Source: Chrysochromulina tobinii
Taxonomy: Eukaryota > Haptophyta > Prymnesiales > Chrysochromulinaceae
Reading direction: 5' to 3'
NCBI GenBank assembly: GCA_001275005.1
Contig: JWZX01003117.1
Span: forward strand, 1-21,711
DNA: 21,711 bases
In this document: positions 10,356-18,719 of the stretch, one piece after another
Position numbering within the stretch: position 1 is the first letter of the stretch
Layout of the letters: each line of letters opens with the position of its first letter
The notes under the pieces: generated by a model
Told to the model about the DNA's origin: nothing
Databases searched by the model: none
Seen by the model: only the letters and a program-made list of their open reading frames with translations
Position numbers and translations under genes: made by a program

Positions 10356-11702
10356 ATGGTGCCGCTCTTCACGGGCGTACCACATGATGAGGAGATCGCT
10401 CCTGTGCTCGTCAGGGAGCAGATCCACGGACGTACAGAATGGCGCTGGCAAGTTCTAGAGTCAGAGTCAAGGCTTCGAGACAAGGAGAGTGCAGGGCACG
10501 ACGTCGCAGTCGCGGAGATCCCTACGATTTCAAAGCAAACCCTCGAGCAGGCAGTCGCTGCTCTGTCAGTAGGAGCACCGGGAGTCAAAAGGATGGCCGA
10601 TCTCTTACGAACGCACCGCCCACATATCGAATTCACAAATCGTGACCTCCGTGCCATCATGAGCACTTCGAATACTGCTCGTGACGTAGCTGTTGGCGGC
10701 AACGCCTCTTCTGCATCCGCACGCGCACCACCGCACCAAGCGCCAGACGTGGCGTCGCGGCTCGCCACTCACCTCAAGACATTTGTCATCCGGTCTGCTG
10801 GTGAGAGCGGCTTCGGCGCCTTTGCGACGCGAGCGATCAAGCGCGGCGAGCGCATCCTGTGCGAGGCTCCACTGGTAATGTGGACAATTGTCAAAGGTGC
10901 CAGCACTGCCTCTCTCGAGGCCATCGTCGCGACCCTCGACCCCGTCGACCGCGACGACTTCTTCGGACTGTGCCAAAACGACATACATGGACCCACCAAG
11001 TCCGCATATGGGATTTGGCTCTCGAACGCCTTCCCAACCGAGTCTCCGCTGGCACGTGCGCGCGACGCGCTCAGCGGCCATCTCGACCAGGATGCCGATA
11101 GGCAAGGCGCGTGCTTTGCGGCGGCCTGTCGTTTCAATCACAGCTGCTCGCCCAGCTCACACCTCGCATGGAACCCTCGGCGGGGCAAAGGGACGATCCA
11201 TGCATTGGTCGACATTGCGGCGGGGGACGAGATCACAATCTCGTACCTCGGCTCCGAGCAGTGCTCGCGCCGTGACGAGCGTCAGGCCAAGCTACGCGAT
11301 GATTTCGGTTTCACTTGCGGCTGTGCCAAGTGTACGAACATCACGCCTGAGGCCGTCCGACTGAGCGACGCGCGGCGCTCGAGGCTCGGCGCCCTCTCGA
11401 CCCTGATCTCCATAGCTGTGAACGGCATCGCCATAGACGCCAGCGGCGGCAGGTTGCCCCGAACACGCACGAATGCAATCGATCTGGTCGAGGAGCGGCT
11501 CAGCCTGTTGGCCCAGGATGGGATAGGGAACACGTGGGACACGATGTACGCGGCCTGTGCGTATAGTCGCTCGGTGGGCGACAGGGCGCAGGCCACGCAC
11601 TGGGCGAGCCGTGCCGCTGAGAGCGCGCGCGTGGGTCTCGGATGCGACTCTGAGGAGTACCAGAAGTATGTTGCGCTCGTCGGCACGCGGAAGGTGAAGT
11701 GA
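10356..11702 (+). CDS. SET-domain protein, SMYD-like without MYND finger
   Basis: The protein is 448 residues from the ATG at 10356. The SET domain spans about 143-300: SGFGAFATRAIKRGERILCEAPL, the cofactor/active-site motif RFNHSCSPS (Asn261, His262) and the catalytic-type GDEITISYL (Tyr297). A post-SET cysteine cluster FTCGCAKC (Cys321, 323, 326) follows. This order and the long segment between the SET halves match SMYD/SET5-type lysine methyltransferases, but no MYND zinc finger is present in the split. Residues 60-101 (VKRMADLLRTHRPHIEFTNRDLRAI) form a small helical module, which argues for the early start rather than the ATG at 10659. The C-terminal part (about 335-440) is helical, perhaps a TPR-like remnant. 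The substrate, histone or not, cannot be told. Confidence 0.85.
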   Translation: MVPLFTGVPHDEEIAPVLVREQIHGRTEWRWQVLESESRLRDKESAGHDVAVAEIPTISKQTLEQAVAALSVGAPGVKRMADLLRTHRPHIEFTNRDLRAIMSTSNTARDVAVGGNASSASARAPPHQAPDVASRLATHLKTFVIRSAGESGFGAFATRAIKRGERILCEAPLVMWTIVKGASTASLEAIVATLDPVDRDDFFGLCQNDIHGPTKSAYGIWLSNAFPTESPLARARDALSGHLDQDADRQGACFAAACRFNHSCSPSSHLAWNPRRGKGTIHALVDIAAGDEITISYLGSEQCSRRDERQAKLRDDFGFTCGCAKCTNITPEAVRLSDARRSRLGALSTLISIAVNGIAIDASGGRLPRTRTNAIDLVEERLSLLAQDGIGNTWDTMYAACAYSRSVGDRAQATHWASRAAESARVGLGCDSEEYQKYVALVGTRKVK

Positions 11703-11978
11703 GCATCAGCATGGAAGTGAGGCGTTACGCGTTTACATGTTTTTAATTTAATTCCCCGTCGTACACCCCGAGGTCCTACTCTACATCTTTTGCGTACCGA
11801 CGCACGGTACAGCCGACTCTCTGCGAGACTGCTCACGATACTGAGCGACTCCCGGCAGCCATTGCCTCATGCGACACCCACAAGAAAGCACACAAATGTA
11901 GGATATCGATTTCAACCATGTGAATCTCGATCCGGAAACTCCACACTTCTCTTGATGTGTTCCATCGGAAGACCCTGA
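11703..11978. other. Convergent 3' spacer
   Basis: This 276-bp AT-richer spacer lies between the ends of the SET gene (+) and the small membrane-protein gene (-). It presumably carries both polyadenylation regions. I see no repeat or RNA gene. Confidence 0.4.
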
Positions 11979-12414
11979 CTACTGCAGCTTTTGCTTGACC
12001 GCCGCGCTGACCTTATCGATGACGCCGCTCTCTTCGAAAGCTGCAGCCGTCTGACGGAATGCTGTTGCCGCCGCGCGACCTGCCGAGCGCACCGGCCTTG
12101 CCCGCATCGTCATCCTGGAAGCCCGCCACGTAGCCCATCAGGCCACCACCCACAAGCGTGGAGAATACAAGATCGAATGGTCCGTTGCTGAACGTCGGGA
12201 GAACGTACACAGCGATTGCGCCGATTGCCACGGCGCCAGCAGTGGCATCCTGGTCGCTTTTCAGGGCCGCAGCGCGTGCACGAGCATTTGCTACCACATT
12301 ATTCCAGCCAGGGTTCTCACCAGCACTCATGCGCATGGCGGCAGCGCGAGCAGGCACCAACGCACACGCGCCGCCGTCGATCAGAAGCAAGACGAGGAGT
12401 GCGACGATGTTCAT
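11979..12414 (-). CDS. Small membrane protein with signal/plastid-type presequence (frame break near 12092)
   Basis: I start at the ATG at 12414 (MNIVALLVLLLIDGGACA), a signal-peptide-like stretch followed by an Arg/Ala/Ser-rich segment (LVPARAAAMRMSAG). That resembles the bipartite signal plus transit presequence of secondary-plastid algae. The mature part has two hydrophobic segments (TAGAVAIGAIAVYVLP and DLVFSTLVGGGLMGYVAGF). The frame then degrades into an Arg/Ser-rich tail ending at 12013. The +1 frame gives a sensible amphipathic helix (AAATAFRQTAAAFEESG...VKQKLQ) and stops at 11979. Dropping one base of the CC at 12092-12093 joins them to 144 residues. In-frame Mets exist upstream (e.g. 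12441). A plastid membrane location is inference, and I do not recognise the family. Confidence 0.6.
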
Positions 12415-12697
12415 TTGGAGATTTCGCGTCGTACTGGGCATAAATGTCGCGCCCCGGCCGTTGTCGCGCGTAAGGTACGGCCCGTTAACAAAACAAAACA
12501 AAAAAACTGTTGTAGATCACATATCTCGATCAGATAGAGACGTGTGACCGCTTGAGTTGCTGGGGGAGACCGGACAGAAAAAAGCAAAAAACACCCCCCG
12601 CACCCACAGACTTGCTTGCCGACCGCAACTTCCTAGTCAGTGTGACATAGACTCCCGTAGGACTCGTGATTGTACCTCGCTCAGCCTCTCACCGCTC
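12415..12697. other. Spacer upstream of the small membrane-protein gene
   Basis: These 283 bp hold the 5' side of the small membrane-protein gene and the 3' end of the oxygenase, both on the minus strand. They contain A-rich runs (about 12489-12506 and 12579-12591). The frame is open upstream to 12501 but not convincingly coding. Confidence 0.4.
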
Positions 12698-14157
12698 TCA
12701 GTCAGTGACACTGTGACCCCCTGATCCGAGGAGTCTAGAGAGCGCCAGCACGCCTTGGCTGCTCTCCGCGGATGGGAAGAAGACCTCCGCCATCAGCCGG
12801 CGCACTCGCCCGTTCTTGATGCCCGCGACCCGCGTGTGGAACTGGTCCTCAACGCTGTCAGGGTCGAAGAAGAGGATGAGGGAGTACCGGACGCCAGAGG
12901 TCATTCGAGTGACCGCATGGAAGAGGTCCGATGAGTGTACCTGATGAAGGAGGCCATCAGAGGCCATCAGAGGGGCACCAGAGGCCATCAGAGGCCATCA
13001 GAGGCCATCAGAGCCCATCAGGGGACGCAATGGAAGAGCTCCGATGAGTGTACCGTCGCCTCGCCCTCGTCACGCAAGATGGTATGCAGTGCGCCATTGT
13101 AAACACCGACAAGGCGACCACCCCCGTGCGCCGCGTCCGAGGATACGGCCACGTTGACCGTGATGCGGGCCTTGTCCTGATGGAATGGATTCCAAGGACG
13201 CGTCTCGGCCGAGTAGCGCCGTATAAAGGCTTCCTGGAGAGTCGCAAAGCGCAGCGCCATCGCTTCCTCGACCGGCTCGCCCCCCAAAAGGGCATTCTCG
13301 GCGTGCACATACTCAACCGGCAGCCTCATCAGACGAGAGTACCCATCGGCGCCCACAAGCTCCTTGAGCGAGGTGTGGTCCAGCTTCAGCTGATGCTCCG
13401 GCAGGGCGTCGACCGAGTCGGGCAGCGTACATCGCTCACGGTCGACCGCCTCTCGCAGCCGCGCGCACGAGTCACACGAGAGCGCACCAGGGACCCGCAT
13501 GATGTCAAACCCCTTGTACGCCGCGCGTTTGGCGCAAGCTTCGAGGCGGCCAATCGCGCCCAGCAGCGAATCGACGGGTACGCTCTCCGGCTCCACGTGC
13601 CCCAGCAGCACTGCCTGCACGAGCGGCGCCAGCTTCCGCACTCGGTCGGCAAACACTGGGGCCAGGTCATCCGGCAACGCTCCGATGATGGGTGCGTCGG
13701 TGGCTGTGAGCGCAGGCGGTGGCATCGGCATGTCGTTGCAAGCAGAACTACCGGGCGGGCGGCATGGGATGATCTCCGCACAGGATTCAGCGATTGCCGG
13801 AGCCCCCTTGTGAGCGCCATCGTCGTTGCCTTTGCCGTCATCTTCATCGCTCACACTTGCCTGTTCGTCGTCGACGTCGTTCTGGTTGCTGTACAATGAT
13901 TTGAACATGGCCGAGAGCTCTTGCTGCTTCCTCAACCAATCCGCCTCGTCGAGCGGACCCGACGCCTCGGTCTCATCAGCGGCCGTGCCATCCTCCTCCT
14001 CCTCATCATCATCACCCTCGCTTCCGTTGCCACCGATCAGCGAATCGCTTGCGGGAACCTCGTGTGTGGGGGCGCCAGCGCCCAAGGAAGCCTTCATGCG
14101 CGCCATGAAGCCTTCATAGCGTTCGCCATCCTCCCTCTCTGGACCGTCGTCTTCCAT
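12698..14157 (-). CDS. 2-oxoglutarate/Fe(II) oxygenase, prolyl-4-hydroxylase-like (spliced: 14157..13054, 12940..12698)
   Basis: Spliced, this is 448 residues. The N-terminal 150 or so are acidic and disordered (GGNGSEGDDDEEEEDG). The catalytic domain begins around residue 215 (FDIMRVPGALSCDSCARLREAV). The iron facial triad is visible: HQD (His326, Asp328) within NPFHQDKARITVNV, and the distal His376 in HSSDLFHAVT. The 2-oxoglutarate-binding Arg386 sits in SGVRYSLILFF. The last two elements are restored only by removing the intron at 12941-13053; unspliced, translation stops at 13018 without the Arg. The family hydroxylates proteins or small substrates using O2 and 2-oxoglutarate, and the substrate here is unknown. 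There is no signal peptide, so a cytosolic or nuclear site is likelier than the ER. It is divergent from the gene at 14428. Confidence 0.85.
12917..12941 (-). repeat. 25-bp direct repeat, exon-2 copy
   Basis: This copy is atggaagagGtccgatgagtgtacc on the plus strand, 24 of 25 identical to 13030-13054. It codes for VHSSDLFH at the start of exon 2 of the oxygenase. Confidence 0.95.
12941..13053 (-). other. Predicted 113-bp GT-AG intron bounded by direct repeats
   Basis: On the minus strand the donor is GACG|GTACAC (intron begins at 13053) and the acceptor is CATCAG|GTACAC (exon resumes at 12940), phase 0. The 25-bp sequence starting at the donor recurs, with one mismatch, immediately after the acceptor, so the intron length equals the repeat offset. 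Its interior is mostly a 10-bp tandem repeat. Splicing restores GEAT-VHSSDLFHAVT. Confidence 0.8.
12951..13021 (-). repeat. 10-bp tandem repeat inside oxygenase intron
   Basis: There are seven units of aggccatcag (minus strand: CTGATGGCCT), one of them an 11-bp variant (aggggcaccag) and one with a two-base change (agcccatcag). They fill most of the intron. Confidence 0.95.
13030..13054 (-). repeat. 25-bp direct repeat, donor-side copy
   Basis: This copy straddles the intron donor. Only its last base (13054) is exonic and the rest is the first 24 bases of the intron. It differs from 12917-12941 at one base, which changes D to E in the translation. Confidence 0.95.
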
Positions 14158-14427
14158 ATTCCTCTATTACCGGTAGCGTTCAATTAGCGGTTAGGTCTCG
14201 TCTCTGGATAATCACGTTCACGTTCACGTTAAATTGCCCTCTCGGCAAGACGCATACTCTGGATAATCGACACCCGAGGGGAGAAGATTGGAGCAAAAGG
14301 GAGTGAGAAAGGGGTGCTGTGCGGAGGCACGACTCAAAATCGTCTTTGCGGATTTCCCACTGATTTCCCCAAGAGGCGAGCGCCCGAAGGGTCCCCGAAG
14401 GGGTTCAATTTTCGCCCCGATAGCAAA
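14158..14427. promoter_or_regulatory. Putative bidirectional promoter with short direct repeats
   Basis: This 270-bp spacer separates the divergent oxygenase and SH3-like genes. It contains three perfect CACGTT hexamers in tandem (14213-14230) and a 12-bp direct repeat, CTCTGGATAATC, at 14202-14213 and 14257-14268. CACGTT resembles the core of bHLH/bZIP sites; a regulatory role is inferred from position. Confidence 0.5.
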
Positions 14428-16107
14428 ATGCCGAACAGCGAAGAGGCGCTCTTGACCAGCCGCAGCGACGAAGGTCTTGAGTCCTGGGTTGCCACACCTC
14501 GCGACGCGAACGCGACGCGAGGCGGCTTCCGGTTCAAGGCTCAGGCCAAGAGCCTCGAGCAAGTGCAGATGATGAAGAAGGTTGAGCAGCAGATGAGTGC
14601 GCGCAAGCCTGCGACGACGCCGCCGAAGCCAGCAACGGAGCCAAGCAAGGCGACCGATCCCTGGGCAAAGGCAAATGCGGCTCGAGCTGCGGTGCTCGAT
14701 GCCGAGGCTGAGTTGGCCGATGCTGACTTGACGCAGATTCAAAAGATCAAGTTGCAGAGGCGGGTCGATCGGCTGAGAAGAGAAGCGGACGAGGTCGAGG
14801 CCGAGGCGGCGGCCGCAGCGCCGAAAGGGCCCTCCGCCGACGCCCCAGCGGCGGCAGCCCAGGCCCCTGATGACATGCTCGCCGCCGGTGCGCTTGTGCG
14901 CATGATCGGCTTGGTAGCGCGTGCGGACCTCAATTGGTGCACGGCGCGCGTGCTCTCGTACGACGAGAAGATTAGCCGTTACCATGTGCAGGTGGATGGG
15001 ACTTGGGAGCGCGTGGCTCTGAAGCCGACGAACATCGATGCGATCGACGAATCCGAATACGGAGACGAATACGGAGACGAATACGGAGACGATGAGGCCG
15101 TCGTTGGCGAGGCTGACCTGTCGTGGGCTTTCAGCAAGGACTGGGCCGTCAGCAAGGACGTGCGCGCGCCAACTCCGGGCGCGCCGACAAACACCCCGGT
15201 GGTGCGACCGGCACGTAAACTCGCGTGGACTGTAGCCAATGACGAGGGTGTCCATGCCAAGGCTGACCTGGCGTCCTGGTCTTTCGGTGGGTCAGCCTTT
15301 GCAAGAACTCCGAAACACACCCCAGGGCCAAGGGCGCGCGGTACGAAAGGCCCAATGCGCCTGGCCACCCCTTACTACCCGCGCACGCCCCTGCTCACGT
15401 ATACGTCCACGGGCGGCGCGGAGGACTCGGCACCGCCGCCCGCGCCCATCGCCCAGCCCTGCGATGTGAATTCACAGCCCTGCGTCCATCCGGCGCGCTC
15501 GACGCTGGCCGAGATGGCGCGTGCGGCCGCCGGAGCTGCCCACGCCCTCTCCGCAGCCCTCGGTCATACCCCCAACACCGCGAAGCTCGTCGAGACGGCC
15601 GCTATCGCGGGCGCGGCGGCGGCGTTCTGCCTGCCTGCCGCGCCGCCCGCTGCCCCGCGCACGCCGGCACCCACATTAGCGGCGCTCTTCGGCTTCCGCA
15701 CGGCGCCTGCGACGAATGCGGCCGACGCCATCGCCGACGCCGCTGAAGCGGACAGGCCCGATGGCGGCAAGCGCTCCGCACTTGGCGAGCTGAAGGCGAA
15801 CGCCTTCTTTGCCTCGTGGCGCCACGAGCCGGGGCAGGGCGAGGGTTTCGTCGCGCCCGGCGATGAGAATTCGTCAAGTTTCGTCGCGCCCAATCGGCCG
15901 ATCGGCGCCGCGACCTTCAAGGGCAAGGGCGCGGCCAAGAAGGGCAAGGCCCACAAGGACGGAGAGAAGCCAGACGAGAACGAGAAGCCGGCCAAAGGAG
16001 GAAAGGACAAGGGGCAACACGTCAGCAAGGAGCTCCTGAGCGCGAGGAAAGGCGAGAAACGACTCAAGAGGGGCCGTAACTTTAAGCGCAACGCGGTCGC
16101 CGTCTGA
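14428..16107 (+). CDS. Low-complexity protein with SH3/Tudor-like domain and basic C-terminus
   Basis: The protein is 559 residues from the ATG at 14428. An in-frame start at 14314 would add 38 residues of no clear character, and the later ATG has A at -3. In order: a possible short coiled coil (residues about 85-140, ending in KLQRRVDRLRREADEVEAE), an SH3/Tudor-like domain at 149-208 (GALVRMIGLVARADLNW...RYHVQV...VALKPTNID), and three tandem YGDE units in an acidic patch. Two related modules follow, ADLSWAFSKDWAVSKD and ADLASWSFGGSAFARTP. A Pro/Ala-rich region comes next, with a very basic tail (KGKGAAKKGKAHKD...KRLKRGRNFKRN). No enzyme signature is visible. The SH3-like domain is of the same type as the two in the ankyrin-RING protein. 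The role is unknown; the tail suggests nucleic-acid binding or nucleolar location. Confidence 0.75.
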   Translation: MPNSEEALLTSRSDEGLESWVATPRDANATRGGFRFKAQAKSLEQVQMMKKVEQQMSARKPATTPPKPATEPSKATDPWAKANAARAAVLDAEAELADADLTQIQKIKLQRRVDRLRREADEVEAEAAAAAPKGPSADAPAAAAQAPDDMLAAGALVRMIGLVARADLNWCTARVLSYDEKISRYHVQVDGTWERVALKPTNIDAIDESEYGDEYGDEYGDDEAVVGEADLSWAFSKDWAVSKDVRAPTPGAPTNTPVVRPARKLAWTVANDEGVHAKADLASWSFGGSAFARTPKHTPGPRARGTKGPMRLATPYYPRTPLLTYTSTGGAEDSAPPPAPIAQPCDVNSQPCVHPARSTLAEMARAAAGAAHALSAALGHTPNTAKLVETAAIAGAAAAFCLPAAPPAAPRTPAPTLAALFGFRTAPATNAADAIADAAEADRPDGGKRSALGELKANAFFASWRHEPGQGEGFVAPGDENSSSFVAPNRPIGAATFKGKGAAKKGKAHKDGEKPDENEKPAKGGKDKGQHVSKELLSARKGEKRLKRGRNFKRNAVAV

Positions 16108-16895
16108 GGCGCCCACGAGGCTTGCACTGTGCCAGTGGCGCCGATTGCAAAGTCTATCAGCAGATGAGGAGCCGAGCCGCGCCGTGACCGTGGGCTGAGC
16201 CCTGCGGCAGGCGCTGCATCTGGCCCTGCATGCTTGGCTCGGTGCATGCATCTGGCCCTGCATGCTTGGCTCGGTGCATGCATCTGGCCCTGCATGCTTG
16301 GCTCGGTGCATCGCGCCACCTGTCGTGCTCGAGAGCTCTGCTGCGTCAACGCGCGAGCCTCGAAGCTTCCTCGATGAGCGATGCAATCAAGCGTCCCCGA
16401 GGAGCGATTCAATCGGTCCGTGTTCCTCTGAGCCGTCACGTCCTTGTGCGATGAACTATCCTATCTATTGATGCCGTGGCTCGTCCTCGTCCTTGACGCG
16501 TGCGTGGACACATCTATGATGCAGATGACGAGTCCGCACCCGGACGGTAACCCGCAGAGACGAGATGGTCCGCCGCGGGCCGCCGCGCAAAAGCGGTGTG
16601 CGGCGTGAGTCAATCGACGATGTGCTTACGAGTCCGATAGAGCCAGAGCGTATTGCGGATGTGGGTATGGATTGTTTGATGAGCACGGGTGCGTCAGTCA
16701 AGAGTGGACGCAGTGCCGGATATCGCTCCACACATGATTCACACATGATATTACTCAGATCCCTCAACGCGATTGCGTCCGTATTCGAATTCGTACAGTA
16801 AACAGCCCCGGTGCCCCGCCAACTTGCATTCAAACACGCGATGCGGTTGTTACTTACACGCGACCCCGACGCCCGGCCACGCAACAACTGAGCTA
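16108..16895. other. Non-coding stretch between convergent genes
   Basis: This 788-bp region lies between the ends of the SH3-like gene (+) and SEC23 (-). It holds the 32-bp tandem triplication at 16216-16311. A 140-codon minus-strand frame (16465-16887) and a 78-codon plus-strand frame (16565-16801) occur but show no domain, membrane segment or biased composition. I see no RNA gene. Confidence 0.5.
16216..16311. repeat. Three perfect 32-bp tandem repeats
   Basis: The unit runs gcatctggccctgcatgctt then ggctcggtgcat, repeated exactly three times (16216-16247, 16248-16279, 16280-16311). The unit contains TGCATGC, and the junctions make TGCATGCA palindromes. No spacers are present. Confidence 0.98.
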
Positions 16896-18682
16896 TCAGG
16901 ATGCGACGATGGCCTTATAGAGCCCCTGCAAGAACTCGACAAGAGGCACATCCGGATTGAGCTTCTGCACGAGGTAGCGCGCCTTGGAGCCGTACTGATC
17001 GCACTCGAAGACCTCGGGCGCCGGGAAGCGTGCCGCGGCGAGCGCCTCGAGGTCTTTGCGCCCACTCGCCACGATCGCTTCGAGCTCCGGGTCGGATGAA
17101 GCGCCGTGTTGAGCGCCCGGCTTGGCGCTGGCCGCCGAGCGCCGCCATTGGGCGATGTGTGCGCCGTGGCACAGGATGAGCTTGGTGAACGTATCCAGAA
17201 GCAACGAGCGCTCCGGCAGCATGGCGGACGGATCGAGCTGAAGCGGGGTGGCTTGCCGGCCGCGCTCGTAGGCGGAGAGCGTGGGCTGCACGAGTACCAG
17301 GGCGGAGAAGACCCCGAGCGTGCCCACGAGGTGCCGAAAGTAGGCCGTCTCATCCGGCGACAGGTTCGTGGTGCGGACGGCCGGCGAGCGACGTAGGTGA
17401 AAGATGAGCCCCGGAAGCATGCCCGCCTGCGGCGGCAGCGCCACGCTTGATGGCTCCCCCTTGGCAAAGGCGCACAGCGCGCGCATCACCTTGATGAGCC
17501 TCCGGTCAATCGACGTGAGGAGCTCGGGCGTGGTGGCGCCGTCGTGGGCCTCACCAGCCGCCTGCCGAATCATGAGCGCCGCGGCGGCTTGCTGGTCGAA
17601 GGCCGGGAGCAGCTGGCGAGTGGGCACACCCGATGGCAGCCGCGGCAGCCGCAGCGTGCTCACGCGCACGCGCCGGCCGCCGTCCGCATGCATGTAGCTG
17701 GCGGACAGTTGGAGGAACTGGGAGGCTTCGGGCGCGCCCTTCTCGGTCGAACGCTTCAGGGTGGCCGCGGTCGTGTAGTGGGGCGCGAGGGCACCTACCG
17801 ACCAGCGGAAGGTGCGCGCGCGCCCCGCCTCTGTCATCTCGACGCCGCCGCCGCCGCCGCCGCCGCTACCGCCGGAGCCGCTGCCGCTGCCGCCGGAGCC
17901 GAGGACGGTGATTTCGGAGCACTCCTTGGAGGTGCGAAGCTCGAGGGCGGCCCGAAACCCAAGCGCGAGCTGCCCTCGCTCATCGCACTGCAGCAAGCGC
18001 GACAGCGAGGCGCGAAGGTGCGGCGCGCCAAAGGTCTCCGCTTGGAGCGCCACACCCCCGGTGAGTAGCACGCAGCTCGCCATCTCGTGCAGTCCCGTCT
18101 CCTCCAGAGACGCCGCGATGAGGTCGATGGCGTGGCCGCATTCGGTCGCACGCTCGGCGATCCGACGGTAAAAGGCGCCCACACGGGCGCGCGCACCCAC
18201 GCTCTTCTTATTCTGGATCTCGTGGTGTGAACGTAGGGGCACAGCCAGGTCGGCCTCGACGATGGCCCCCTCGCCGCCCACGGAGGGCCCCCCAGTGAAC
18301 AGCATCGCGCGCGCGCCGCCATCGGGCAGGCAGCTCTCGAGGAGGGCCGCCGCGGCGGCGAGCGCGCCGCCCGTGCACCGAGGTGGCCGCTTGCCGTCCT
18401 CGGCGCCAACCTCCGCACCCTGTGCCGCCTGCTTAGCGGCCGCGGCCGCGGCGGCGGCGGCGATACGTCCGCCGGGCTTGGGTGGTGCGACTGCCCAGCC
18501 TGGCTGCTGCGCCGCCGCCCAGGCATTCGGGTCGGCGGCAGCGCCAACGCCCGCGGCCATGCCGCTGCCAGCGCGGCCGCCGCCCGTGTTGGCGGGGTTG
18601 GGCGGCAAGTGGGGGTTGGACGCGGGTGCACCCGTCTCTGCTGCGGCATCGGCGCTCGGCACCGGCGGCACCGCCCGCCCGC

Positions 18683-18719
<37 letters not shown>

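Noticed and set aside
12941-12988. Separate gene starting MASGAPLMASDG
   Set aside because: These codons are a translation of the intron's tandem repeat; the real reading frame is joined to exon 1.
14224-15255. 343-codon minus-strand frame
   Set aside because: It is antisense to the SH3-like protein, with Arg/Leu-rich composition typical of a shadow frame.
16216-16311. CRISPR-like array
   Set aside because: The 32-bp units abut with no spacers, and the setting is eukaryotic.
16465-16887. 140-codon minus-strand frame downstream of SEC23
   Set aside because: No domain, membrane segment or codon pattern separates it from chance open frames in GC-rich DNA.
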